Assembly: GCA_030849065.1 (NCBI GenBank)
Contig: JASAON010001587.1
Span: 1 to 64,000, forward strand
Direction of reading: 5' to 3'
From: Jaenimonas drosophilae
Taxonomy: Eukaryota > Euglenozoa > Kinetoplastea > Trypanosomatida > Trypanosomatidae
Length of the DNA stretch: 64,000 bases
Shown: positions 29,008 through 39,200 of the stretch, in pieces
Layout: each line of letters opens with the position of its first letter
Position numbering within the stretch: the stretch's first letter is position 1
The notes under the pieces: model-generated
Seen by the model: the letters and a program-made list of their open reading frames with translations, nothing else
What the model was told of the DNA's origin: nothing
The model's database searches: none
Program-made: the position numbers and the translations under genes

Positions 29008-30792
29008 ATGTACTGTCGAGCTGTACGGTTGATGACGGCTCGATGGCAGCCACGCTTGCTCCTCGCACCCTTCCATCCTCGCCCGGCAACTCCCTATCAG
29101 CGAGTACTGAATGCGGTGATGGAGGAAGGTAGTGGCCTGATCGCCGCATCGCACATTTTTGATGAGTTCAAGGTCTTCTATCGTTCGAATCAGGCAACAG
29201 CATCGGGGAATGGCCCAGTCCAGGACAAGCCGCTCACCTTCTTTTGTGGTAGCCCACGCGATGTGAGGCCCATGACGGAGCTCCTCTTAAAAGTACTCTG
29301 TGATCTGCAGCGTCTAGAGGATATGCGCTTTCTCTTCATGCAGTGTGTTCTGGAGCTGGACGCGGCATCCCTCTCCTCCGAGCTCTTCAACGTGTACCTC
29401 CTTGCCATTAGTATGAGTGATTCCTACAATGCCCACGAGGTGGACAATGTGCTTGACTTGCTTCGGCTGAAGGAGGTGGAGCCGGATGTTGTGACGCAAC
29501 TCTCGGTACTGTTGTTGTATCTTCGCTTGGGTCGTGTGGAGAGCGGGGTGTTGTGGTGGCCCTCTATTGTCAAGGAGGTCCGGGAGCAGGTCGCACAAAA
29601 CCGCCAAGATCGCCACCCGTTACTGGGGCTTCGATTGCAGCACTGCCTTCAAACGCTGATGAGGCTCCACACAGACGTCACCATGCTGAGGGAATGCATT
29701 GAGCTGCTTCAGCTTGTGGCACCGGAGCGGCTAACCTCCGCGGTGCTTCTTCCCTGCTTCGTTCGTGGCGTATCAAATGGGGCCGTCCCACCCACCATGC
29801 TGATTAAGATGATTCCAATGATTGAGGCACATGGGTCGACGCCCTCCACGAGCTCCCCGAGCCCTGCACAGACTCCAGCCCTCAGCAGTGCGTGGACGGT
29901 ACTACGGCTGGCGGCGAAGTGCTCCCTCTGGGAGGATTGCGCCTCAGCCGAGTACCTACGCGAGTACCTTCGGCGTAGCAAAGAAGAGGGAAAGAGCTTC
30001 GTCCTCTCTCCCCACCATGAAGCGGTGGTGGCACTCCTCTACGTTGATACGCTTGTGCAGGTGAAGCAGTACGAGCAGGCATTTGATGTGTTGGAGACAG
30101 AAGTCACTGCACCACTCCATCAGCCTGCCGATCGGCCAAAGCTCTTCGTGGAGGACCTCAAGCTGCTCCTCCTCAGTCGTGATCCGCTTAGCTCCTTTAT
30201 CGCATCTATTTCTTTTGGTGGAGCAGATGCCATCGCTGACATCCTTCAGCAGCGCAAGGAGAAGCATGAAGGTGGCGGCATCGTCACCTCGACATCGCTC
30301 GACGTGGTGATGGGTGCCTACGCTCAGATTGGAGATGGGCCCCAGGCAGAGGCCCTCCTGCAGCAGTATTCAAGCTTCCATGCCACGCCAACCTCTCTGA
30401 CATACGCCTTCCTTTTGACGGCGTATGCAGCCGATGTACCACACGCAGCGGTGCGACGCTGGCGTAGCCTCGCTGACTCCGGAGAGCTCAGTGAGGTGGG
30501 CTGTGCAGTGGACGGACGGCTCCTGCGTGTCGTGATGGACGTCACCCTAGACGCTGGAGACTTACCGCAGGTGCTCCGTCTTCTGGATGAGTATGGCGCA
30601 ACGTGTGGGATGGAAGTTCGTCAGAGCAGTCGCTTGCTGGAAGAATTGGCGGCGCTCGGTGATGCCTCTGCGGTGCGTCGAGCGGTCGCAGCCCTACGAA
30701 AGTGTCGTGTGCACGTAGACCGCAAGTCATTGGCGAAGGCAATTGCCACACTCACCGCATATGGAGAACAGTGTGATGATATCCATGCCTAA
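29008..30792 (+). CDS. PPR-like protein, probably mitochondrial
   Basis: A 594-residue all-helical protein. The N-terminus MYCRAVRLMTARWQPRLLL is Arg-rich without acidic residues, as in mitochondrial presequences. Repeated units near 35 residues resemble pentatricopeptide repeats: LFNVYLLAISMSDSYNAHEV, SLDVVMGAYAQIGDGPQAEA, SLTYAFLLTAYAADVPHAAV and LLRVVMDVTLDAGDLPQVLR. A Ser/Pro/Thr linker lies near 275-290. Trypanosomatid PPR proteins usually serve mitochondrial rRNA/mRNA processing or ribosomes. Which RNA this one binds cannot be read from the sequence. A second in-frame ATG at 29032 is possible. Confidence 0.75.
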   Translation: MYCRAVRLMTARWQPRLLLAPFHPRPATPYQRVLNAVMEEGSGLIAASHIFDEFKVFYRSNQATASGNGPVQDKPLTFFCGSPRDVRPMTELLLKVLCDLQRLEDMRFLFMQCVLELDAASLSSELFNVYLLAISMSDSYNAHEVDNVLDLLRLKEVEPDVVTQLSVLLLYLRLGRVESGVLWWPSIVKEVREQVAQNRQDRHPLLGLRLQHCLQTLMRLHTDVTMLRECIELLQLVAPERLTSAVLLPCFVRGVSNGAVPPTMLIKMIPMIEAHGSTPSTSSPSPAQTPALSSAWTVLRLAAKCSLWEDCASAEYLREYLRRSKEEGKSFVLSPHHEAVVALLYVDTLVQVKQYEQAFDVLETEVTAPLHQPADRPKLFVEDLKLLLLSRDPLSSFIASISFGGADAIADILQQRKEKHEGGGIVTSTSLDVVMGAYAQIGDGPQAEALLQQYSSFHATPTSLTYAFLLTAYAADVPHAAVRRWRSLADSGELSEVGCAVDGRLLRVVMDVTLDAGDLPQVLRLLDEYGATCGMEVRQSSRLLEELAALGDASAVRRAVAALRKCRVHVDRKSLAKAIATLTAYGEQCDDIHA

Positions 30793-31113
30793 GTTTGGGT
30801 GGGAAGTGGGGGGTGCCTACCAATCCCTTCCCCATCTGTCACAGTGAAGCATCACTATCTTTGACCTCAATGTGTGTGTGTGTGTCTATGTGTATGTATG
30901 TGAGCAAGTCAGCTAGTGCTATAACCAAACACCTTCTCTCTTACCCTGCTCCCTCTTATGTTGTGTTGCTGTAGTTGTGATTACCTGCTAGTAGGAGGGC
31001 TAACTAGTAGCTCCACTCTTCTTCGCTTGGCATTCTCCTGTGTTTAATCGACCATTTTGCTGTCTCTGTCCGTGACAACCTATCCGACACCCTCGTAGTT
31101 TGTCCTCGTGCCA
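30793..31113. other. Intergenic region PPR-like-G3BP-like
   Basis: Includes a TG microsatellite near 30870-30905 and pyrimidine-rich sequence at 31040-31095 with AG at 31097-31098, a likely acceptor for the next gene. Confidence 0.65.
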
Positions 31114-32148
31114 ATGACCAACACCACCACTCAAGTAGCGAACAGCTTTACCACAGAGTTCTTCGAGCGCCTAGCCAAGAACGCCTCCAACCTCAGCGAG
31201 CTGTACTACCAGGAGGCCAACATCGCCGTCAATGACTTTGAGTTCGGCCTGACGGAGGTTGACTCCGAGTCCATCGCCACCTTCCTCGCCAGCTGGTCCA
31301 AGATTGTCGAGGACTGCCACATCGCCGTGGAGAACGTGAGCACCTCCTCCACCTACGGCGGTCTCGTCGTCTTCGCCAACGTCACCGCCACCGGCCGTGG
31401 CCTGCAGCAGCACTTCCAGTTCACCACCACCCTGGAGCTCTACCGCAGCCGCTTCACCCCTGAGGGCTACTGCATCCGCCACCAGGTCATCTCCCGCGTG
31501 GGAGCCCTCGATGCACCCGAGCCCACCCCCGCCCCCGTTGCGGAAGAGACCCCCGTCGAGGTGGCCCCGGCCGTCGTGGAGGCCCCTGCCCGCCACGAGG
31601 AGGCCCCCGCCGCGCCCGTTGAGGTGCCCGTGAAGGAGGCCGCCGCCGTTGCGGAGCCTGCTGCCCCTGCCCCTGCCGCCCCCGTTGCCGCCGCCGCCGC
31701 CCCCGCCCCTGAGGAGAAGAAGACCCCCGCCACGATGAGCTGGGCCTCCCTGGCGAGCTCCTCCAAGTCGGCAACCATCGATGCCTCCAAGCCGGTGCGC
31801 GTCGTGGCCCGCACGGGACCCGCGCCAGCCGCCCCCGTCGCCCCCAAGGAGAAGGAATCTCCCGCCAAGCCAGAGGCCGCCGCTAAGCGCCCCGCTCGCC
31901 GCCCGGAGCCCGTCGGTGATCGCCTCATGTTCAACACCACCGCTCCCGTGACGGATGAGGATATTCGCGCCGCCCTTGGCGCCATGGCCACCTCCCTGGT
32001 GTCCCTCCGCAACTGCTCCGACAAGGGCCGCGTCTTCATGGACTTCGCCGCCAACGTGCAGGCCTTCGATGACCTCAGCTCCCAGGAGATCCTCCTCGGT
32101 GAGTCGAAGACGAAGATCAGCGTGTACCGTCAGCACGACCGTCGCTAA
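31114..32148 (+). CDS. G3BP-like protein: NTF2-like domain plus C-terminal RRM
   Basis: A 344-residue protein. Residues about 1-130 form an NTF2-like domain (VANSFTTEFFERLAKNASNL, ELYYQEANIAVNDFEFG, TTLELYRSRFTPEGYCIRHQ). Residues about 135-210 are Ala/Pro/Val/Glu low complexity, followed by a short ATMSWASLASS motif of a kind seen in G3BP/Bre5 relatives. Residues about 265-344 look like a divergent RRM (RLMFNTTAPVTDEDIRAALG, GRVFMDFAANVQAF). This order matches G3BP/Rasputin proteins, which nucleate stress granules and bind mRNPs. The ATG at 31114 is the first in frame; an upstream GTG at 31108 is ignored. Extreme C-biased codons suggest abundant protein. Confidence 0.82.
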   Translation: MTNTTTQVANSFTTEFFERLAKNASNLSELYYQEANIAVNDFEFGLTEVDSESIATFLASWSKIVEDCHIAVENVSTSSTYGGLVVFANVTATGRGLQQHFQFTTTLELYRSRFTPEGYCIRHQVISRVGALDAPEPTPAPVAEETPVEVAPAVVEAPARHEEAPAAPVEVPVKEAAAVAEPAAPAPAAPVAAAAAPAPEEKKTPATMSWASLASSSKSATIDASKPVRVVARTGPAPAAPVAPKEKESPAKPEAAAKRPARRPEPVGDRLMFNTTAPVTDEDIRAALGAMATSLVSLRNCSDKGRVFMDFAANVQAFDDLSSQEILLGESKTKISVYRQHDRR

Positions 32149-33207
32149 ACGAACGAGACGTTGATGAGCGTGGCTATCCCCATTCCACACTCACCTACCT
32201 CCCAGCTACCCCATTCCTCGTGGTTTGTTTGATAAACAGATGCCTCAATTCTTAACGGGCAGGCCACCCACTCTCCACCCCAACAACCTCCAGCGGATTT
32301 GGAGGGCAGCAGCGATGGATGGGAATCAACAACACGGGAATCCAATCAACCGGTGTTTTGTGGCGTCCTAGCCCAGCACACTCACATGGAGATAGTGAGT
32401 GAACATAACTACATTTTTTTTCATGTCTTTCAACCAAAAAAAAACAAAAAAAAGAAAAAAGTGACCCAACAGGCGGTTCTCGTGGATTCGGGGTACCTTC
32501 AGAGCGTTGTAGTCTCACATGTGTTGACTTGCTTGTGGTGATGAGCCTTTCTCTGCTCGAGCGGCTGAACCACAGTCTGGAAGCGACACACAAAAAGAGA
32601 GCATTTTTACGTCTCTGAGCACCCCAAGGAGAGGCCGTGTGTTCTGCACCCCAGGAACCGAAATATGTCAAAGCCTAACATCAAATTGTAGCCCCTCCTT
32701 CTGCTTCAGTTGGGCAAATGTGTGAAACCAGCCTCTTCTCGCATACATCTAGTGGATAGATGGTGCTGGCACCTCCACTATCAGCATCTTTCGTGATGCT
32801 GCTGGAATGCCTACCATAATTCTCTGCGTTCGTGACGATGGAGGCGACTATTTTCACGCTAGTCCCAATTGGTGGCTGTGGGCTTGGCTGTAAATCAATA
32901 TACTTTTAAGGTACCCCCATCTGCTGCGTTGCATGACGGGGGTACGTGTCTCACACATGCTTGTGCAAGACTCTATGTGCGTTCATGCCCTGTTGCTCTG
33001 TTTTCACCATTCTTCTCTTATGTAGATTGGCATCTATCCTACACTCGGTCCACGCCACATCGACCCTCCTTAACGGTCGAAGGTTTTGGATACATTTGGT
33101 GACGGAGATATTAACCACACTCACAACAGCAAAAGCATTTCTCAGTGCTCTATACATTCATTGACGACTTCCACTTGCTGTTCCAAACCACACACAAAAA
33201 AGGAAGC
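32149..33207. other. Long intergenic region G3BP-like-homoserine kinase
   Basis: 1.06 kb without a supported gene. Contains an A-rich block (32436-32460) unusual for this pyrimidine-rich genome, and pyrimidine tracts near 32998-33022 that could serve as acceptors. Confidence 0.6.
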
Positions 33208-34233
33208 ATGAACGGCAACACTCCTGCACTAGAGCATACTAAAGTATGCCTACGAGTACCTGCCACCACAGCAAATCTAGGACCAGCCTACGATGTGATG
33301 GGCATGGCCCTCTCCATCTTCATGGAGTTGACGGTGGAGGTGGCTGACACCTTCTCCTTCACGGTGGAGGGTGATGGGGCGGAGCACATCGCGCTCGACG
33401 AGACCAACATGGTCTACCAAACCTGCAAAATTGCCTTTGAGGAATACGCCCACCGCCCGATGCCACCCCTGCGCTTCACCATGCACAACAACATTCCATA
33501 CGGCTGTGGTTGTGGCTCCTCCTCTGCGGCTGCGGTTGCCGGCTTTGTCGCGGGTATGACTCTCTGTGGGCTTGCCATGCGCACGAAGGAGAAGGAGGAG
33601 CTGCTGGAGGTGGTCGCCCGTATTGAGGGCCACCCAGACAACGCCGCACCGGCCATTTACGGTGGCATCCAACTTGGCTACCGCACGGCAGAAGGTCATG
33701 TGGGCACCTACCGTGTTCCCCAGGCCCGTCCTCTGTCCATTGTTCTCTTCGTGCCGCACAAACTTATGAAGGCAAGCACCCACGTGACGCGCAGTCTCAT
33801 CGCCGACACCGTCTCCCTCCCGCATGCCATTCAGAATATCTCTGGAGCTGCCATCCTTGTGCTGGCATTAACCACTGGATCCTTGGAGCTGCTCACGAAC
33901 AGCTCAGACCACATCCATGAGATGCAGCGGGCGTCCGCCCTTTATCCTCACTATGCCCCATGTGCAGCAGCGGCTCGCACGGCAGGTGCATCCTATGCCT
34001 TTCTGTCTGGTGCAGGTCCTACTGTCTGCGCCCTGGTTGGTGGCCGTCACGGAGACATCCTCACCCAACACGAAGATGAGCGCGCTGCTGTAGGCATTGC
34101 TGAGGCCATGGTTGCCGCCGCCCACAAGGCTGGTGTGGAGGGCCGGGCAATCATCACGCAGCCCTCCGACCTCGGCGTCCACTTCGTTGGCCGACACCCT
34201 CTCTCTCCTGGTGTCGAGTACATCAATATTTAG
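33208..34233 (+). CDS. Homoserine kinase
   Basis: This 341-residue GHMP-family kinase phosphorylates homoserine with ATP in threonine synthesis. The N-terminal VCLRVPATTANLGPAYDVMG is the homoserine/mevalonate kinase signature with the substrate-binding start. The ATP loop is PYGCGCGSSSAAAVAG (about 97-112). EGHPDNAAPAIYGG and YAFLSGAGPTVCAL are the further GHMP motifs. Length fits the bacterial ThrB type, and trypanosomatid copies are thought to be of bacterial ancestry. An upstream open stretch from 33145 lacks ATG, so 33208 is chosen. Base composition is like that of its neighbours, so any transfer is old. Confidence 0.95.
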   Translation: MNGNTPALEHTKVCLRVPATTANLGPAYDVMGMALSIFMELTVEVADTFSFTVEGDGAEHIALDETNMVYQTCKIAFEEYAHRPMPPLRFTMHNNIPYGCGCGSSSAAAVAGFVAGMTLCGLAMRTKEKEELLEVVARIEGHPDNAAPAIYGGIQLGYRTAEGHVGTYRVPQARPLSIVLFVPHKLMKASTHVTRSLIADTVSLPHAIQNISGAAILVLALTTGSLELLTNSSDHIHEMQRASALYPHYAPCAAAARTAGASYAFLSGAGPTVCALVGGRHGDILTQHEDERAAVGIAEAMVAAAHKAGVEGRAIITQPSDLGVHFVGRHPLSPGVEYINI

Positions 34234-34854
34234 CGAACAACGGTTCGTGTTGCGTCATTTACTGAATTTCTTTCATTTGCCTGTGGCAGTATATCAAGCA
34301 AATCCAGCCCTCACACAGCACCTCCTAGGTCTCACACTCTCAGGGTGAGCAAGAATCATTCGTGTGTGTGGGAAAATGAAGGGTGACTGTACCTTCCACG
34401 CGATGTTGAGACCCATACACCTCCTAAGTCGTTCAATCACAGCAACCGATGCTGTGGTAAACCGATTGCGATTCCCACCCATGGTGTGCTTTGATGCAGT
34501 TAGTTGTGGGGGCATCCATATCATCATGTTGCTTTTTTTTCCTTCAGCATCTGTGCGTCGAAACCAAGAGTCCTTTGGTCTTCATTACCCCCTCCACGTT
34601 GTCCACCCTCCTCACGCTACGTCCGCTGTTTGCGTATATCGCGCTGTACGGGACGGCTAGCTGAACATCCAATGCGGCCGTTGCTCGCCCAGCCTAAGTA
34701 GTATGGTAAGGGTGCAGGGTTTTCTCCGTAGCCAGAGAAACTTTGTTTGCCTGTTTCCTTCCAGATCATCAACACACTCTTTTCTCTCATTTTAACTTTC
34801 TCGTCTCTTCTTTTTTTTTGTTTTTCACGAGGGCTGCAGCCATTCTCAGTCACA
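34234..34854. other. Intergenic region homoserine kinase-TRM10
   Basis: 620 bases; the final 80 form a very strong pyrimidine tract leading to the TRM10 acceptor. No gene seen in the rest. Confidence 0.65.
34778..34839 (+). promoter_or_regulatory. Predicted trans-splice acceptor for TRM10
   Basis: Pyrimidine-rich 34778-34827 including T9 and T5 runs, then AG at 34830-34831 or 34838-34839, giving a leader of roughly 15-25 bases before the ATG at 34855. Confidence 0.6.
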
Positions 34855-35874
34855 ATGGAGGAGTCGGTGAGAAGTAGCTCACCCGAGGCCACTGAGTCCG
34901 AGCCATTGCGGCATCCACGCGAGCTGCCAGCGGAGCACCGACGAAATCGCAAGTCGTGGTCATCAGAGGAGCTCCAGGCCTTTTGGAAGAAGAAGAAGGT
35001 GGAGAAGAAACAACGAAAGAAGGCGGCGGCGGCAGAACGTAAAGCTGCCCAACAGGAGGAGTGGGAGACCCTGGACGAGGAAGCCAAAGAAGAACGACGA
35101 CGGGCGGCGGTCGAGGTGCATGACGCCCGACGTCTTCTTGAGGAGGCACACCAGCAAACCGCCAGGAACAACTTGGCAACGCCCACCCTTCCCACCCTCG
35201 TCTTTGACCTCAGCTTTGCGTGGTGCATGACAGTGGCTGACACCAAGAGCACCGTGGCCCAGCTCAAGCTGAGCTACAGCGCACTTCGACGAGCCGCCTT
35301 TCCCTTCCGCCCCGTCTTCACCTCCCTCTGCGGCCGGGAGTTGGAGGATCTCGAGCACACCTCCACCGCCCAAGGGGAGGTGCTTAAGGATGGCCTGATG
35401 GACTTCGCCGGCTTCCGCGCTTTCCCGCCACAGAGTGAGCTGGATCGCCACTGGAAAGAGTTGTATCCTGCGGAGCGTGTTGTCTTCCTCACTGCTGATG
35501 CGGAGGAGATCCTGGATGACGTGGAAGATTCCACCATCTACGTTGTTGGTGCCTTCGTGGATCATAACCAATACAAGGGCTTGAGTAAGTCGGCTGCGGT
35601 ACGTCATGGTGTTCGCACGGCACGCCTACCTCTCCAAGAGCGCGTGGACCTGGGCAACCGGTGCAAGATCCTCACCATCAATCATGTGGTGGATCTCCTC
35701 ACGCAGTACATGGCCAACGGCCGTGACTGGACGTCAGCCATTGAGACGGTGCTTCCTGTGCGCCGTGTCCAGCAGGAGGAGCTCGGCAGCCGTAAGCGTC
35801 GTCGGCAGCTGCAGGGCCAAGGCGATGGAGGAAGCTCCACGACGTCGGTTGAGGAGCACCAGGCCTCTGCGTGA
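34855..35874 (+). CDS. TRM10: tRNA (guanine-N1)-methyltransferase, TRM10 family
   Basis: A 339-residue SPOUT-fold enzyme that methylates purine 9 of tRNAs using AdoMet. The N-terminal third is Lys/Glu-rich (KKKKVEKKQRKKAAAAERKA), as usual for tRNA binding in this family. The catalytic domain starts near 120 (LVFDLSFAWCM). The core motif YVVGAFVDHNQYKGLS (about 229-244) includes the Asp implicated in catalysis. It is followed by KSAAVRHGVRTARLPL and LTINHVVDLL, which form the AdoMet-binding knot. A basic C-terminal tail (GSRKRRRQ) may act as a nuclear signal. Whether it modifies G9, A9 or both is not readable. The ATG at 34855 is the first in frame. Confidence 0.93.
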   Translation: MEESVRSSSPEATESEPLRHPRELPAEHRRNRKSWSSEELQAFWKKKKVEKKQRKKAAAAERKAAQQEEWETLDEEAKEERRRAAVEVHDARRLLEEAHQQTARNNLATPTLPTLVFDLSFAWCMTVADTKSTVAQLKLSYSALRRAAFPFRPVFTSLCGRELEDLEHTSTAQGEVLKDGLMDFAGFRAFPPQSELDRHWKELYPAERVVFLTADAEEILDDVEDSTIYVVGAFVDHNQYKGLSKSAAVRHGVRTARLPLQERVDLGNRCKILTINHVVDLLTQYMANGRDWTSAIETVLPVRRVQQEELGSRKRRRQLQGQGDGGSSTTSVEEHQASA

Positions 35875-36243
35875 TGGGTGTGGGTCGTCCGTCCGTGGAT
35901 ACGGCACATGATGATGCCTCATCTTCGGCGTGATTCCCGCTCACCATAACTCTGCTAACGTTCCGAGTAAGGAGGTTGGCACAGGACAGAAGATTCTAGT
36001 GAAACGGATCTTTGCTGGTTGTCCTGAACCCAGCACGTCATCCACACACACACACACAAACATTTAATATGTAGCTCGTGTCGTTGTTGATGTTCCAACT
36101 GAATTGTAACGCTGCCTTTCTCCTCTTTTTTTTTCTTGGTTGTGCCGGCACCCATCAGTGGATCTTCAGGAACACAAACAGCATAAAAGCACAAAAAAAA
36201 CAGTGGAGAGAAGAGGAACAACCCCACGGTACTTGAGAGGAAG
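35875..36243. other. Intergenic region TRM10-kinesin
   Basis: Pyrimidine tract cctttctcctcttttttttt (about 36115-36134) and a CA repeat near 36044-36060. No coding sequence. Confidence 0.65.
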
Positions 36244-39200
36244 ATGGATTCCGTTGACGAAGATCATCATAGATCCCCCAAGGACGAGGAGCAGGTGACT
36301 GTGCCCGAGCCCGCCTCAAAGAACGGAGCAGGAGAAGACCACCATGTGGAGCCGAAAGCATCTAATCGTTGTTTGGTGTACTGCCGACTACGTCCATCCA
36401 ACAAGCGCGACTTCGTTGCCGCTGGGTCCTCCCCACTCATCACCGTTTCTGGCAACTGCGCCGTGGTGAAGGATGAGCGCAGGTACAACTTTGATGGCAC
36501 CTTTGGCGTAGAGTCTTCGCAAGAGGAGATCTTCCACTCCGTAGCCATTCCATGCATCGATCACGCCTTCCGCGGGTGTCGTTCGGCCTTGATGTGCTAC
36601 GGCCAAACCGGCACCGGCAAGACCTACACTCTGTGCAGCACCAAGGAGGGCCAAGAAGGTATCATTCCTCGCGCGGCCAAGTACATCTTCGATGAGATCA
36701 TCGCCAAACACCCCGAGCGAAGGTACGTTGTGGAGGCTCAGTTCGTGCAGATTTACCGCGACAAGCTCAACGATCTCCTCCAGACGCCAGAGAAGGCGGC
36801 CGCCGACCGCCTCATCCCGAGCAAGGCCCTCGACATCCGTTGCGACGATGTTGATGGGGTCACTCTGACCGGCGTGCAGAGCCAAGTTCTCACCAGCTCG
36901 GAGGAGATGGTGAAGCTGTTTCATACTGGCAATGCACGACGTGTGGTGGGAACGACGGCCATGAACGCCGAGTCGAGCCGTGGCCACAGTGCGCTCATTG
37001 TGTGGATCTCCAACGAGGACCCATCCAATCTACGTGCGGGGCGGACGATGGGCAAGCTCACCATCATTGACCTCGCGGGGTACGAACGCTTCAGCAAAAC
37101 GGGCATCACCACCGACAACACCATTCAGAAGGATGAAGCCAAGACGATCAACGCCTCCCTACTCGCGCTAGGACACGTCGTGAGCGCGCTATCCTCTGGC
37201 AGCCGCCACATTCCGTGGAGAGATTCCAAGCTCACACGTCTGCTGCAGGACTCCGTTGGTGGCCGCAGTCGTACCTCCATCATCTTGACCGTTGGACCGA
37301 GCAGCGAGCACTTCCACGAGACCGCCAACACCCTTCAGTTTGGTATGCGCAGTATGTGTGTCAAGGTGGAAACACGTGTGGCCGTTTCCGTGGACTATGT
37401 GGAGCTCAGCCGCATTTTGGAAGGTGAGGTGACGAAGCGCGATGCCCTCATTGACACCCTGCGAGCGGAGAATCGGGAGCACGTGGAGCAGCAGCGGCTT
37501 GTGGATCAGCGCTACTTCGAGGATAGGCAACGGCTCCAAGACACGATTGAGGAGGAGCGCAAGCGGGTTGTGTCTGCCGGTGGCAATGAGGAACAGCTGA
37601 AGAAGCTGACGGAGGTGCTCGAGGTGGAGGCGGAGAATTTGAAGGAGCAGCAGTGTGAGGAGATCTCCTACCAGGAGGAAGCCTTCTCGCAGCGGGTTGT
37701 GCGGACCATTGAGGTGGACCGCTTCCGCACGGAGCGAGACATTGCCCAATATAAGATCCTCTACGAGAAGAACATGGAGGATTTGAAGAAGAAACTGGAT
37801 GCAACGCGTGGTGCGAGAACCAACGAGGATTTGCTCCGTGCGCTGCAAACAATAGCCGAAAAGGATGTGATAATCGCTGCTCGCGCCACGGAAACGGCCT
37901 CGCTGCACGAGGTCATTGCCCAGCTCGCGGATCAGCTCGAGAGCCACGGCGTAGCGCCGGCGCTGAATGTGGATTTGCTGGCCAGAAACTTCATGGATGT
38001 CTCACAGGTGGAGGAGATCCAACAACAGTTGCGGGATGAGAATGAGGATCTTAGAGCCAAGCTCGTGGACCTACGCGCGCAACTGGATCGCATGACGAGC
38101 ATTGCCAATCATCGCAAGGATGAGATCAACAACCTGCACAAGATGCTGCAGCAGCTGCGTTCGTCTGGTGTCGCGGTGCCTGAGGTGGAGTCAGAGAGCC
38201 GCGGTGCGACGGACCTCGTTGGTCGGGAGGAGGTGGAGCTGATGCGCCTCTCCATGCAGGCGCGGCTGGATGATGTGGCGATGGAGTGCAGTCGGTTGCG
38301 GGAGGAGCTGAAGACGAGGGTCCGTGCAGAGGAGGTGCCCATGACGGCACGACGCATGCACGTGCCCGGCTCGGTGGAGGCCACGCCACGCCGCGAAGTT
38401 TCTCTGGCTTTTGGCATGACCCCACGCGGCCCGTTCACCGCCAGGAGGACCAACGCCAACACCACATCGACGTCGGCGGTTGTTGGTGTGGAGTCGCTGC
38501 GGCACAGCTATGAAAGCATCATTGAGCAGCTGAGACATGAGGTGGCCACCCTGCGGACGGCCGCCATGAAGGGAGGTGCGGCCACGTCAAACGGCGCGGC
38601 AGCGACCACAACCACGGCGGTGCGTGAAGGCAGTCCTGCGCCAAGCTTGCCGGTTCCTCCGCTCATGTTGCGTCAGTGGGGGAGCACCGCTCGAGATATT
38701 CTAGAGGAGGACGGCGATCATTTGCACGGGGCCGTGGAGAGCGGGGCTGCTCACAACAACGTGGATTTTGTTGTGGGCGTGAAGGAGGCGGAGGTGGAGG
38801 CCGTGGTGAAGGCGATGCTCCTTCAAGAGCAGCAGATTGCCAATGACCGTGCAGTGTTGCAGTACAGCGGAGAGCTCATTAAGATTCTTCGTTTGCAGCT
38901 CCGCATGGCTCAGCTGGTGCCGGATGCTCCGCAATCTGCCGCGCCGCCTCCCTTCCTTGGGCTCTCTCAGCGCACCTACACGGCGCTGCTTGATAAGCTC
39001 CGCCAGGAAAATCGCAAGTTGGCCGGTCGTCTTCTTCTTCCCACCTCCGCATCCTCTGAGGATGTCATGACAATGGAAAAGGTTCTGGCCGACCGTGACG
39101 CTGCCATTTCCGCCAAGGACGCGGCGTTGCTGGAGATGTCCGCGACGAACGAGTACGTCTCCAAGATCGCGTCACGACTTCTTGGCCAGCTGCAGAACTT

